From assembly GCA_949298075.1 (NCBI GenBank), contig CASFVA010000013.1, forward strand, positions 1 to 64,000: a stretch of DNA of 64,000 nucleotides, given 5' to 3'. The stretch comes from an uncultured Lentisphaeria bacterium (lineage in GTDB: Bacteria; Verrucomicrobiota; Lentisphaeria; Victivallales; Victivallaceae). The notes beneath the pieces were generated by a model. The model was given only the letters and a program-made list of their open reading frames with translations. It was not told the DNA's origin and did not search any database. The translations under genes were made by a program, and so were the position numbers. This document shows, piece by piece, positions 46,998 through 55,989 of the stretch; position 1 is the stretch's first letter, and each line of letters starts with the position of its first letter.

Positions 46998-47032
46998 TTT
47001 TATTCATATCATCGCGAATTTTATTCATATCA
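46998..47032 (+). promoter_or_regulatory. Tandem 14-bp direct repeats, AraC-type operator
   Basis: TTTTATTCATATCA occurs twice without mismatch, at 46998-47011 and 47019-47032. The 21-bp period equals two helical turns, which is how AraC-family activators place their two half-sites. The downstream repeat ends 6 bp before the -35 box of the fucosidase promoter. Confidence 0.75.
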
Positions 47033-47038
47033 AACCCA

Positions 47039-47066
47039 TTGTATTTCCACGAAAAGCCGGTAAATT
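47039..47066 (+). promoter_or_regulatory. Promoter of the fucosidase gene
   Basis: TTGTAT and TAAATT at 16-bp spacing. Both boxes are weak, as expected for an activator-dependent promoter. Confidence 0.5.
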
Positions 47067-47134
47067 AAATCGGTGAACAGGAGTGGCAACATTTCCTGAA
47101 CAAACTTTAAATCAGGCAAATAGGAGTTAAAAAA

Positions 47135-48433
47135 ATGGGTAGCTACGGACACGGAGACACTGGTTGGTTCACTCACGATCGCTTCGGAATGTTCATACAT
47201 TGGGGGCTGTATGCAATGCCCGCCCGGCACGAGTGGATCCGGAACCGAGAGAAAATCAACGACGCGGATTATCTCAAGTTTTTCGAGTTGTTCAATCCGG
47301 ACCGCTTTGATCCGCGGCGCTGGGCGAAAGCGGCGGCCGCCGCCGGCATGAAATACTTCGTGTTCACCACCAAGCACCACGAAGGCTTCTGCATGTGGGA
47401 CACCCAGTACACCGATTACAAAATCACCAACACCCCCTACGGCCGGGACATCCTCGCCGAAGTGGTCGAGGCGTTCCGGGCTGAAGGTCTCAAGGTCGGC
47501 TTCTATCATTCGCTGCTCGACTGGCACCATCCGCATTTCACCGTCGACTTCCTGCACCCGCTGGGCATCGACAAAACGCCGGAAGAGATCGCTGAACTCA
47601 ACCGGGGCCGCGACATGGCGGTTTACCGCGAGTATCTCTTCAACCAGACCCGCGAGCTGCTGACCAATTACGGCAAAATCGATATTTTCTGGTACGATTT
47701 CTCCTATAACCGCACCCAGAACGGCGTCCCGGGCAAGGGCGCGACGGACTGGGGTTCGGAAGAGCTGATCAAACTCATCCGGTCGCTCCAGCCCGACATC
47801 ATCGTCGACAACCGCCTCGACCTGCCCGGCAGCGGCGACATCGTGACCCCGGAACAGTGGACCCCGGACGAGTGTGTCATTGACGAAAGCGGCCGGCCGG
47901 CGGTCTGGGAAGGCTGTCAGACCTTCTCCGGTTCCTGGGGCTACCACCGCGACGAAACCTCCTGGAAGAGCGCCAAGCAGTGCATCGACCTGCTGATCAA
48001 CCACGTGTCGCGCTCGGGCAATTTGCTCATGAACGTCGGTCCCACCTCGCGCGGCGAATTCGACTACCGGGCGCTGGAACGGCTTGACGACTACGCAAAA
48101 TGGATGGAACTTCACAGCCGGGCGATCTACGGCTGCGGAGCGGCTCCGGCGGAATTTCCCGAACCCCGCGACTGCCGCTACACCTGGAATCCGGAAACCG
48201 GGCGGCTTTACCTGCACATTATGAACTGGCCGTTCCGGCACATTTTTGTGCGCGGCCTGGCGGACCGGATCCGTTATGCCCAGTTCCTGCACGACGGCAG
48301 CGAAGTTCTTTACTCCAAGGGGCAGGACCACATGCTCTCCTACTGCCGGAATCCGGAGGGAATGCTCTGCTTCGAACTGCCGGTCATCAAACCGCCGGTC
48401 GAAGTGCCGGTGATTGAAATCATCCTCAAATAA
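47135..48433 (+). CDS. Alpha-L-fucosidase, GH29
   Basis: 432 residues. The N-terminal RFGMFIHWGLYAMPARHEW and KYFVFTTKHHEGFCMWDT are the GH29 barrel signatures, with the conserved histidine pair. The nucleophile is D188 in IFWYDFSYN. WGYHRDETSWKSAKQ and SRSGNLLMNVGP follow as in other bacterial fucosidases, and a C-terminal beta-sandwich begins around residue 330. No signal peptide, so it probably acts on imported oligosaccharides. The start follows AGGAG. Expression is likely controlled by the direct repeats just upstream; no AraC gene is adjacent, the nearest being at 24.8-25.7 kb. Confidence 0.92.
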   Translation: MGSYGHGDTGWFTHDRFGMFIHWGLYAMPARHEWIRNREKINDADYLKFFELFNPDRFDPRRWAKAAAAAGMKYFVFTTKHHEGFCMWDTQYTDYKITNTPYGRDILAEVVEAFRAEGLKVGFYHSLLDWHHPHFTVDFLHPLGIDKTPEEIAELNRGRDMAVYREYLFNQTRELLTNYGKIDIFWYDFSYNRTQNGVPGKGATDWGSEELIKLIRSLQPDIIVDNRLDLPGSGDIVTPEQWTPDECVIDESGRPAVWEGCQTFSGSWGYHRDETSWKSAKQCIDLLINHVSRSGNLLMNVGPTSRGEFDYRALERLDDYAKWMELHSRAIYGCGAAPAEFPEPRDCRYTWNPETGRLYLHIMNWPFRHIFVRGLADRIRYAQFLHDGSEVLYSKGQDHMLSYCRNPEGMLCFELPVIKPPVEVPVIEIILK

Positions 48434-48640
48434 CGGCGGATTTTTCTGAATCTCGGAGCGGATTCCGGCTCTGCCGGGGTCCTGCTCCGCCGACTTTCCG
48501 GCCACCGGGCCGTTCCGCCCTGCCGCCGGCCCGTCCGGTCATCGGCGCCGGGACTGTATTTTCCGGAAACTCCATGCCATATTATCTTTCCCGAACCGGC
48601 AGACCAAAACATTTGCAAGTCAGCACTTCAGGAATTCATC

Positions 48641-50644
48641 ATGATCAAGAAAGAACTCCGTTTCCGTCAGATCCACCTCGACTTTCACACCTCGGGCGCC
48701 ATACCGGACGTCGGAACGGAATTCAACCGCCGCGAATGGCAGGAAATCCTTACCGTCGGACGGGTGGATTCCGTAACCTGTTTCGCCACCTGCCATCACG
48801 GCTGGGCCTATTATCCGACCCGGGTGGGGCAAATGCATCCGCATCTCAAATTCAACCTGCTGCGCGCCCAGATGGATGCCTGCCGGGAAATCGGCGTCAG
48901 GACCCCGGTCTATCTCACCGTCGGATACCATACGCTGATGAGCGAACTCCATCCCGAATGGCTGGAAGTTATTCCGGAGCAGCGCAGCAAAGAGGAGTTC
49001 TTCCGGCCCGGCTTCCGGAAACTGTGCTTCAACTCGCCCTACATCGACCACATCTGCGCCATGCTCAAAGAGGTGGTGACCGAATTCCCCGACGCCGACG
49101 GTATTTTTCTGGACATCATCCGACAGGGGCCGTGCTGCTGTCAGTTCTGCATCAACAGCATGACGGCGGCCGGCCTGGACCCCGTCCGTCCGGAGGACCG
49201 GCAGCTTCACGCCGGCCATGTGCTTGCCGACTATTACCGGCGCACGGTGGAAGCCATCCACAGTGTCGATCCTGAAATGTCGGTTTTTCACAACAGCGGG
49301 CACGTCGGAATCGGGTGCCATGACATACTGCCGTATTTCAGTCACCTGGAGCTGGAGTCCCTGCCGACCGGCGGCTGGGGTTACGACCATTTCCCGATGT
49401 CGGCGGCCTACGCCCGCAATCTCGGGCTGGACTTTCTCGGCATGACCGGCAAATTTCACCGGTCCTGGGGCGAATTCGGCGGTTTCAAGCATCCCAATGC
49501 CCTGCGTTACGAATGCGCCGCGATGCTCGCCAACAACGCCAAATGCAGCATTGGCGACCAGTTGCATCCCTCCGGCCGGCTCGACCGCTCCACCTATGAA
49601 ATCATCGGTGCAGCTTATCGCGAGGTGGAAGCCTGCGAGCCCTGGTGCCGCGGGGCGGAATCCGCCGCCGCCATCGCGGTGCTGGCCACTCCCGGCCGGG
49701 ACCGTCTGGCGGCTCACAACACCGGAGCATGCCGTTTTCTGCTTGAAAATCACCTGCCGTTCGACTTCGTGGACGACACCATGGATTGTTCCGGCTACGA
49801 GGTGCTGATCGTCGCGGACGACGCGCCGATGACGCCCGCGGCCCGGAGCCGGGTGGAGGCGTTCATCGCGGCCGGCAAACCGGTGGTCCTCAGCGGCCGT
49901 GCCGCCCTGGATCCGGAAGGGCGGCCGCTGGCAGCGCTGGCCGCCGTGGCGGAATTCGCGGGAGAATCGGAATTCGCGCCAGACTATGTGGCGGCGGCGG
50001 AGCCCTTCGCCGGTTTGGTCCGCACGCCGTTCCTGATGCAGCTGGCCTCGCAGCGGATCCGGGTGAAACATGGAGAAAGCCTCGGTGCGGTTCATTATCC
50101 TTACTTCAACCGGTCGTTCACACATTACTGCTCGCATCAGCACACCCCGTTCCGGCCGGAGTCATCCGGATACGACGCCGGAGTCATCGCCGGCAACGTG
50201 CTTTACTTCGCACATCCGGTATTCCGGATCTACCACGCCTCCGGCGCAGTGATGCACCGCGATTTCATGACCCGCGCCCTGCTGGCGCTGCTGGGCAAAC
50301 ACCGTCAGGTGAGCACGTCCGGTCTGCCCTCGTCCGGTCGGGTTACGCTGATGCGCCAGCCGGAGGAACACCGCTATGTGATGCATGCACTCTATGCGCC
50401 GACCGCAGTGAGGGGTGCCGGTGCCGAGATGCCGAACTTTCAGCGCAGCGGCACGGTTGAAGTCATTGAAGAGCTGGTTCCGCTGGCCTCGACCGGTTAC
50501 GAAGTCATAATTCCGGAACCGGTTGCGGCGGTGCGGCTTCAGCCGGAGGGCCGGGAGCTCCCGTTCGAACAGCGCGACGGCCGGCTCCGGTTTCAGATCG
50601 ACAGTTTCACCTGCCACGCCATGGTGGAAATCGTTTGCGGCTGA
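48641..50644 (+). CDS. GHL6/GH42-like putative glycoside hydrolase with trimerisation-like domain
   Basis: 667 residues. It starts RFRQIHLDFHTSGAIPDVG, the pattern of the hypothetical glycosyl hydrolase 6 group; the barrel continues with VDSVTCFATCHHGWAYYPT, LNLLRAQMDACREIGV-like and PDADGIFLDIIRQGPCCCQF. Residues about 360-560 resemble the GH42 beta-galactosidase trimerisation domain (GYEVLIVADDAPMTPAARSR). The catalytic acid pair is not assignable with certainty (E in LELESLP, D in FLDII are candidates). It begins 207 bp after the fucosidase on the same strand. It has no signal peptide. The substrate is unknown, possibly a fucosylated or galactosylated oligosaccharide. Confidence 0.78.
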   Translation: MIKKELRFRQIHLDFHTSGAIPDVGTEFNRREWQEILTVGRVDSVTCFATCHHGWAYYPTRVGQMHPHLKFNLLRAQMDACREIGVRTPVYLTVGYHTLMSELHPEWLEVIPEQRSKEEFFRPGFRKLCFNSPYIDHICAMLKEVVTEFPDADGIFLDIIRQGPCCCQFCINSMTAAGLDPVRPEDRQLHAGHVLADYYRRTVEAIHSVDPEMSVFHNSGHVGIGCHDILPYFSHLELESLPTGGWGYDHFPMSAAYARNLGLDFLGMTGKFHRSWGEFGGFKHPNALRYECAAMLANNAKCSIGDQLHPSGRLDRSTYEIIGAAYREVEACEPWCRGAESAAAIAVLATPGRDRLAAHNTGACRFLLENHLPFDFVDDTMDCSGYEVLIVADDAPMTPAARSRVEAFIAAGKPVVLSGRAALDPEGRPLAALAAVAEFAGESEFAPDYVAAAEPFAGLVRTPFLMQLASQRIRVKHGESLGAVHYPYFNRSFTHYCSHQHTPFRPESSGYDAGVIAGNVLYFAHPVFRIYHASGAVMHRDFMTRALLALLGKHRQVSTSGLPSSGRVTLMRQPEEHRYVMHALYAPTAVRGAGAEMPNFQRSGTVEVIEELVPLASTGYEVIIPEPVAAVRLQPEGRELPFEQRDGRLRFQIDSFTCHAMVEIVCG

Positions 50645-50673
50645 ACGGATCCGGAATCCGGACGGGGCCGGTC

Positions 50674-50702
50674 TTGATTTCCGGCAGTCGCGGTGCTATG
50701 TT
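50674..50702 (+). promoter_or_regulatory. Promoter of the small lipoprotein operon
   Basis: TTGATT and TATGTT with a 17-bp spacer, 77 bp upstream of the lipoprotein start. Confidence 0.5.
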
Positions 50703-50778
50703 AGCATTGCGGCGTTTTCCGGCGGTCCGCCGCCGGACCTGAACCGCCTGATCATCGGATAACCCGGGAGAATGAACT

Positions 50779-50970
50779 ATGAAAAAATGGATTTGCGGAG
50801 CCGCCCTTCTGCTGCTGGCCGGAGCGGCGCTTTTAACCGCCGGCTGTGACGACACCCCGGCCGTTCCGGAAAAAACGCCGGAACCGGTGGCGCCCCGCCG
50901 CCTGGCCTCACCGGCGCTGGATGCGGCGGAACGGGCAGTTTCACAACAGCAGAAAGCACTCGAACAATGA
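50779..50970 (+). CDS. Small lipoprotein of unknown function
   Basis: 63 residues. The signal peptide ends in a lipobox, LTAGC, so the mature protein begins at a lipidated cysteine at residue 23. The remaining 40 residues are proline- and alanine-rich and end with a short helix (AAERAVSQQQKALEQ). No family is recognised. The gene overlaps the next one by four bases (ATGA), which suggests the two products are made in fixed ratio. Confidence 0.75.
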   Translation: MKKWICGAALLLLAGAALLTAGCDDTPAVPEKTPEPVAPRRLASPALDAAERAVSQQQKALEQ

Positions 50971-51338
50971 GTGCAAAAGTTGATGCGGCAGTGCGCCGGG
51001 CGCTGGAGATCATGAAAAGCGACGCGGTCATCATCACCGCCGCTGAAATCCGGCATGGAGTGCTGGAGCGGGCCCAGCTCTACTTCTGGAGCGACGGTTC
51101 ACCGGTGATGGACGTGGTCAGCAAGGATGATCTGGTTCAGAACTGGCCCGACGCCGGAGTCTATGCACTGTCGGGAGCCGCCGGGAGCGGTGATCCGTTC
51201 AAGGCGGTGACCATGTTTGAAGGCGCTGAAGATATGTATTTCCGGATCGACGGCACCCGCGCTGAAAACGACGACCTCGGGCCGCTGCCAAGTGTATTTT
51301 TCATGGAGGCGGTGGAAAAAATCAGCCAGGGAGGCTGA
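50967..51338 (+). CDS. Conserved-looking protein of unknown function, coupled to the lipoprotein
   Basis: 123 residues with no signal peptide. The sequence is a mixed alpha/beta domain: an N-terminal helix (VDAAVRRALEIMKSDAVIIT), strands such as AQLYFWSDGSPVMDVV, and a final helix (VFFMEAVEKISQGG). I see no catalytic motif. It is translated in coupling with the lipoprotein upstream and faces the convergent glycosyltransferase gene 5 bp away. Function unknown. Confidence 0.72.
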   Translation: MSAKVDAAVRRALEIMKSDAVIITAAEIRHGVLERAQLYFWSDGSPVMDVVSKDDLVQNWPDAGVYALSGAAGSGDPFKAVTMFEGAEDMYFRIDGTRAENDDLGPLPSVFFMEAVEKISQGG

Positions 51339-51343
51339 GCCTT

Positions 51344-52396
51344 TCAGGCCAGGACCCGGTGCAGAAATTCCGTGAGCACTCCGGAGTATTTGCGCATTGA
51401 ATATTCCGGAGCCAGTTCCCGGGCCGCCCGTCCCATGGCCAGCCGGACGGCTGGATCAGTCAAACGCAACAGCGCTTCGGCCCACTCTGCCGGAGTCCGG
51501 GCCGGAAAGGCGGTGCCACCGGGTCGGATCACCCGCGTATTTTCTCCGACCGGAGAGGCGATGGCCGGCAGTCCGGCCGCGAGGTAACGGATCAGCTTGT
51601 ACGCGGACTTACCCCGGGAAAATTCATCGTCGTCCAGCGGCATGATTCCGACATGGGCGCGGCGCAGCAGCCGGTTTTCGGCCGCCTCGCTCCACGGTTC
51701 AAAACGCACCTTAACTCCGGGCAGCCGGGGCGGCTCCCCGGCAGAGAGCACCAGCAGGTCAAAATCCGCCGCCGCGCTCATCGCCCGCAGATGTTCGGCG
51801 TGGCTCAGCAGATAGCGGCAGGTGATCGGCGTACCGGTCCATACCACCGTGAAACGCTCAAACTTTTCCGCCTCGGTTCCGGGCGGAGGCAAACGGTCCA
51901 GATCGACCGCAGTGGGAATTTCCACCACTTCAGGATGGCGGTTTTTCAGCAGTTCGGCCAGTGCGGCGTTGGCGGCGATCACTCCGGCCGCGCCCCGGAC
52001 CAGCCGGTCAAATTTGCCGCCGGCGAATCCGCCGCCCGGAACCTTGGCCCAGACCGCGTCGTCAAACGACAGCACATAACGCCGCCCGGCCAGGCACAAA
52101 GTTTCGATGGCGGCGGGGATTTTCGGCAGCAGCTCGTATTCGATCCACCACCGGCGTCCGGCTGTGGCCGCATCCAGCAGCCGCCGGGAATATGAGCCGA
52201 GCAGCTCCACCGGGTTCCGTCCGCCGCCGGCGTAGAGCCGGTCCAGGGCGGCGGCGCTGAAAAAAGGATGAAACACCGGACGGAAACCGGCGGATTCCAG
52301 CGCCGCGGCATAACGATAATGCCGCAAACGGCTGGAAGCGCCGTTTTCGGCATAACGGGTAAAAATGTCCAATGACGTTTCCGAATTTTCCGGCAT
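51344..52396 (-). CDS. Glycosyltransferase family 4-like protein
   Basis: 350 residues from the ATG at 52396, which follows GGAAAGGG at a long spacing; an in-frame ATG at 52435 would add 13 residues and cannot be excluded. The protein is a GT-B fold: VVWTGTPITCRYL opens the C-terminal domain, and FSRGKSAYKLIRYLAAGLPA with IASPVGENTRVI is the GT4 donor-binding segment containing the K...E-like pattern. SSRLRHYRYAAALESAGF near the N-terminus is typical of GT4 acceptor domains. The sugar and acceptor are unknown. It is a single-gene unit with its own promoter. Confidence 0.83.
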   Translation of the reverse strand: MPENSETSLDIFTRYAENGASSRLRHYRYAAALESAGFRPVFHPFFSAAALDRLYAGGGRNPVELLGSYSRRLLDAATAGRRWWIEYELLPKIPAAIETLCLAGRRYVLSFDDAVWAKVPGGGFAGGKFDRLVRGAAGVIAANAALAELLKNRHPEVVEIPTAVDLDRLPPPGTEAEKFERFTVVWTGTPITCRYLLSHAEHLRAMSAAADFDLLVLSAGEPPRLPGVKVRFEPWSEAAENRLLRRAHVGIMPLDDDEFSRGKSAYKLIRYLAAGLPAIASPVGENTRVIRPGGTAFPARTPAEWAEALLRLTDPAVRLAMGRAARELAPEYSMRKYSGVLTEFLHRVLA

Positions 52397-52483
52397 GACG
52401 GCGCCGCCCTTTCCGCAATCAACCGGCGGGGTCATCGGATTTCGGCCATCTTCAGGCTGCGACGCCGCCGCGATTTATTCGAT

Positions 52484-52512
52484 AAAATAGCCCGGCCGCC
52501 GTTTTTTGTCAA
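52484..52512 (-). promoter_or_regulatory. Promoter of the glycosyltransferase gene
   Basis: Minus-strand TTGACA (perfect) and TATTTT at 17-bp spacing. Confidence 0.65.
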
Positions 52513-52521
52513 CCGGAGCGA

Positions 52522-52550
52522 TTGAAAAAAGCCGGCTCCGGCAGTATTTT
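52522..52550 (+). promoter_or_regulatory. Promoter of the alpha/beta hydrolase operon
   Basis: TTGAAA and TATTTT separated by 17 bp, back to back with the minus-strand promoter 10 bp away. Confidence 0.6.
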
Positions 52551-52640
52551 ATCTGAATAAACAAAACCCGGCTCCGAACCGGAAAATCCGTTGCCGGCCG
52601 GCCCGGAAATCCGGCGCCGGAACACGCTAATATCAAGGCT

Positions 52641-53453
52641 ATGGGAAACAAGTTGGCAAAACCGCTGATCTGGCTGACGACGACGGTCGCCGCCGCCGCA
52701 TTGCTGGCGGCCGGAATCGGTTGTCTGGCCGACCGGATCATATTCCAGCCACCCGATTCCGGCCGGAAATTCACGCCGGATCTCCTCCGGCTGGAAACAG
52801 CTCCGGACGCCTGGATTGCGGTGCGCCACCTCAAGACCGCCACCCCCGGCGCCTTCACCGTGCTCCACAGCCACGGCAACGCGGAAAACCTTGAAAGAAT
52901 CCGCGACCGTCAGCAGGAGTTTGTCCGTCACGGCTACAACAGCATCGCCTATGACTACGAAGGCTACGGAGCCAGCAGCGGCCAACCTTCCGAAGCGGCG
53001 GCCTGCCGCGACATCGAGCGGGTGTGGAAATATCTGACGGAGGAGTGCAGAATTCCTCCCGAACGCATAATCATCCACGGATTCTCGGTGGGCAGCGGGC
53101 CCTCCTGCCACCTCGCCGCCCGGGTAAAACCGGCGGCGCTGGTGCTTGACGCGCCATTCACCAGCACTTTTGCCGTGGTCGGACTCGCCTGGCTGCCGGG
53201 CGACCGGTTCCCCAATCTTGAACACATGAACCGGATCACGGCTCCGGTGCTGATTTTTCACGGCGACTCCGACCGGATCATTCCGCAGCGCCACGGCCGT
53301 CGGCTTTATGAGGCCGCCGGGAGCCCCCGGCGTTTCGTCAGTGTCAGCGGCGCCGGACACAACAACCTGACCGAAAGGGCCGGCGACGCCTACTGGCAGG
53401 AGTGGCAGAACATCACTTCTGCCGATCCGGCCGGCGGAATCCGCAATCTGTGA
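52641..53453 (+). CDS. Membrane-anchored alpha/beta hydrolase (ABHD13/17-like)
   Basis: 270 residues. An N-terminal signal anchor (about 8-28, ending in a GIGCLADR segment where a lipobox-like cysteine occurs) is followed by RIIFQPPDSGRKFTP, the standard opening of this hydrolase subfamily. HSHGNAEN forms the oxyanion region, GFSVGSG the nucleophile elbow, FHGDSDRIIPQ the acid and GAGHNNL the histidine. The serine-aspartate-histidine triad is thus complete. The substrate is unknown. It is followed by two further envelope genes with spacings of 22 and 2 bp. Confidence 0.85.
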   Translation: MGNKLAKPLIWLTTTVAAAALLAAGIGCLADRIIFQPPDSGRKFTPDLLRLETAPDAWIAVRHLKTATPGAFTVLHSHGNAENLERIRDRQQEFVRHGYNSIAYDYEGYGASSGQPSEAAACRDIERVWKYLTEECRIPPERIIIHGFSVGSGPSCHLAARVKPAALVLDAPFTSTFAVVGLAWLPGDRFPNLEHMNRITAPVLIFHGDSDRIIPQRHGRRLYEAAGSPRRFVSVSGAGHNNLTERAGDAYWQEWQNITSADPAGGIRNL

Positions 53454-53475
53454 CTGCAACATCAGAGGAATTTTC

Positions 53476-54111
53476 ATGAACACACGACGCCTTTCAATTT
53501 TCGCGAGCGGACTGCTGCCGGCGATGCTTCTTTTCGCCGCCGGCTGTTCCAAAGCGGAATCCACCGATGCGCCGCTGGAACGCAACGAGCTGGTGATCCG
53601 CTTCTTCGACAGCATCCGCAACGGCAACAGTGAAGCCGCCGCCATCCAGGGCAAAAAAATCTACGAGCTTGATTCCGACAACGATTACGTTATCAACCTG
53701 GTGACGATCCAGGAAAGCAACCGTTTCATCCGCCAGGCGCAGAAACGGCTCAACTCCGGTGACATCCTGGGCGCGATCGAAGAGCTTTCCGCCGGACGCA
53801 AACTTTACCCGGCCAACACCGCGCTGCGCCGCATGCATGCCCGGCTCCGCCAGCTCCGCAATGCCCCGCGGCTGTTCGAAGCGATGCGGCGGGCCGGTTC
53901 GCCGGCGTCGATGACCGCCGCGCTCACCGCCGCCATGACCGGACTTTCAGACAATCTGTCGCCTGAACTCACCGCCTACTTCCGGGAGTACGAACAACGG
54001 ATCGCCCAGCTGGAACAGGCGGAAAAATCCCGCCAGCCGGCCGGGACCGGCACCGAACCGGAGGTGGATCCGAAATCCGTCTCATCCCCGACTGCCAAAA
54101 CCGGAGCCTGA
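53476..54111 (+). CDS. Lipoprotein of unknown function, helical repeats
   Basis: 211 residues. The signal ends with a lipobox (FAAGC), giving a lipidated cysteine at about residue 24. The mature part is helical and TPR-like (ERNELVIRFFDSIRNGNSEA, AQKRLNSGDILGAIEELSAG, KLYPANTALRRMHARLRQL), then a proline/glutamate-rich tail. No known family is recognised. It sits between the hydrolase and the alkaline phosphatase, whose start is 2 bp after its stop. Confidence 0.75.
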   Translation: MNTRRLSIFASGLLPAMLLFAAGCSKAESTDAPLERNELVIRFFDSIRNGNSEAAAIQGKKIYELDSDNDYVINLVTIQESNRFIRQAQKRLNSGDILGAIEELSAGRKLYPANTALRRMHARLRQLRNAPRLFEAMRRAGSPASMTAALTAAMTGLSDNLSPELTAYFREYEQRIAQLEQAEKSRQPAGTGTEPEVDPKSVSSPTAKTGA

Positions 54112-54113
54112 TC

Positions 54114-55874
54114 ATGTTTTCACTTCACTTCTGCCGCCGGTGGTTTTCACTGCTGATTCTGTCGTGCTTCACCTTGCTGACAACGGGGGCCGAGCTGGGC
54201 AATGCCGGCAATTCCGCCCGCAACGGCGGCCAGTGGCTCCGGCTCGGTCTCAGCGATCTCTCCGGAGTTCCGGCGGGAACTCTCAATGCCGCCGGAGTGG
54301 ATTTCAAAATCGGCGACGGCGCCCGCTCCTGCCTGCTGCTCAGCCGCCGCGCCGGCTTTGAGCCCTCCGCCGTTGTGCCCGTCACTCCGCCCGAGGGCGG
54401 ACCGGGGTCGGCGTTATATCTGCTGCACGCCGGAACCGGGCTGCGCGGCACCCCCGGAGAGGTGGTCATCGAGTACGCCGACGGAACCTCGGACAAACGG
54501 CCGGTCCGCGCCGGGGTGGAGCTCTCCGACTGGAAACGTCCCGGCCTGCCCGGAGTCAATGCCGGACGGGGCTGGACTGCATATTCCGGCGACACCCAGA
54601 TTTCGCTGTACGTTTCGGCGTTTCCGCTGAAAAAGGCGGTCAAATCCCTGACATTCCGCCTGAACGAACAACAGAAGCCCGGTCCGGTCTGGTTCATCGC
54701 CGGCATCGCCATTGCTCCGGAACGCCAGCTCGACCCCCTGACTCCGGAATTCCGGATCCGCGGCAGTTACCCGGCTCCGCCGCCGCGGTTCGCCGGACCG
54801 TCCGACTCCGCCGGCATCCCCCGCAACATCATCCTCATCATCGGCGACGGCATGGGCTTCGGCTCCCTGCGGGCGGCTTCGAATTACGCCGCCGGCGAAC
54901 CCGGACGGCTGCTGATGGAGCAGCTGCCGGTTCACGGTCTGGTCGAAACCTACTCCGCCAACCAGCAGATCACCGATTCCGCGGCCTCCGGAACCGCCCT
55001 GGCCTGCGGTTTTAAAACCGACAACGGCAAAGTCGGCGTCAGTCCGGCCGGAATTCCGCTGCGCTCCATCACGGAAGCGGCTCTGGCCGCCGGCCGGTCA
55101 GTCGGAATCCTGACCAGCGACTCGCTCACCGGCGCCACTCCCGCCGCTTTCAGCGCCCATGTCGGCTCCCGCCGGGAACTGGCCGCCATTGCCGCCCAAC
55201 AGGCCCGTTCCGGCATCGACGTTCTGCTGGGGAACGCCGCGTCGGCTGCGGCTTTCCTTCACCGGGGCGAACCCGGATCCATCCGGACCGATGACGACCA
55301 GCCGCTGCGGGAACTGGCCGCCCGGGGCTATACCCGGGTGTCCGATCTCAAGGAGTTTCAGCAGGCCGGTCCGGGCAAGGTGTTCGGTTTTCCGGAACTT
55401 CCGATGGAAGACCCGGAACGTCCCGCCGCTTTTCTCCGGGTAATGTTGGAGCGGCTCAACGCCAATCCCAGGGGCTTTTTCGCCATGATCGAATGCCATT
55501 GGCCTGACTACGGCGGCCACAGCAACAACCCCGACGCCACGGTGGCCGGAGTGCTCGCCGCCGACTTTGTCGTCCAGGCTGCACTGAACTTCGCCGCCGC
55601 CAGCCGGGACACCCTGGTCATCGTCACCGCCGACCACGAAACCGGGGTGGTGACGGCCGCCCGAAATCCGGCAGATCGCCGGGAGACCCTGGTTTACTAC
55701 AGTTCGACCGGACACTCCGCCGCCCCGGTGCCGCTCTTTGCGGCCGGCCCCGGAGCCAACTGCTTCGGCGGACTTCTGAGAAACACCGACATACCGCGCC
55801 GGCTGGAGCGGCTGTGGATCCCGGAAACAGCAAGGCCGGAGGCGACCAACCCGGCAGCGGCAGTGAAAAAATAA
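54114..55874 (+). CDS. Secreted alkaline phosphatase with N-terminal beta-sandwich extension
   Basis: 586 residues. A signal peptide (LLILSCFTLLTTGA) is followed by about 170 residues that are predicted to be a beta-sandwich (WLRLGLSDLSGVPAGTLNAA; SLYVSAFPLKKAVKSLTFRL), not part of the usual enzyme. The phosphatase domain begins at NIILIIGDGMGFG, with the nucleophile S289 in TDSAASGTA, the later metal ligands at MIECHWPDYGGHSN and VTADHETGVV. The domain is complete and should release phosphate from monoesters outside the cytoplasm. The long extension may anchor it to a polymer or surface; that is inference. Confidence 0.88.
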   Translation: MFSLHFCRRWFSLLILSCFTLLTTGAELGNAGNSARNGGQWLRLGLSDLSGVPAGTLNAAGVDFKIGDGARSCLLLSRRAGFEPSAVVPVTPPEGGPGSALYLLHAGTGLRGTPGEVVIEYADGTSDKRPVRAGVELSDWKRPGLPGVNAGRGWTAYSGDTQISLYVSAFPLKKAVKSLTFRLNEQQKPGPVWFIAGIAIAPERQLDPLTPEFRIRGSYPAPPPRFAGPSDSAGIPRNIILIIGDGMGFGSLRAASNYAAGEPGRLLMEQLPVHGLVETYSANQQITDSAASGTALACGFKTDNGKVGVSPAGIPLRSITEAALAAGRSVGILTSDSLTGATPAAFSAHVGSRRELAAIAAQQARSGIDVLLGNAASAAAFLHRGEPGSIRTDDDQPLRELAARGYTRVSDLKEFQQAGPGKVFGFPELPMEDPERPAAFLRVMLERLNANPRGFFAMIECHWPDYGGHSNNPDATVAGVLAADFVVQAALNFAAASRDTLVIVTADHETGVVTAARNPADRRETLVYYSSTGHSAAPVPLFAAGPGANCFGGLLRNTDIPRRLERLWIPETARPEATNPAAAVKK

Positions 55875-55908
55875 TCGTTATTTTTAACGGCGACAGCAGT
55901 TTTGACTG

Positions 55909-55937
55909 TTGAATTTATCAATTTTCATTCTTATATT
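55909..55937 (+). promoter_or_regulatory. Promoter of the LysM lipoprotein gene
   Basis: TTGAAT and TATATT with a 17-bp spacer, 52 bp upstream of the GTG start. Confidence 0.65.
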
Positions 55938-55989
55938 ATATACGAGTTCCTGAATTTTAAACCTTGCTTGGCTAAGGAGGATTTTTAAA

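Noticed and set aside
48455-48490. Nested GGAGC...GCTCC and CCGGC...GCCGG pairing after the fucosidase
   Set aside because: Only five-base arms, bulged, and no T tract; not strong enough to call a terminator.
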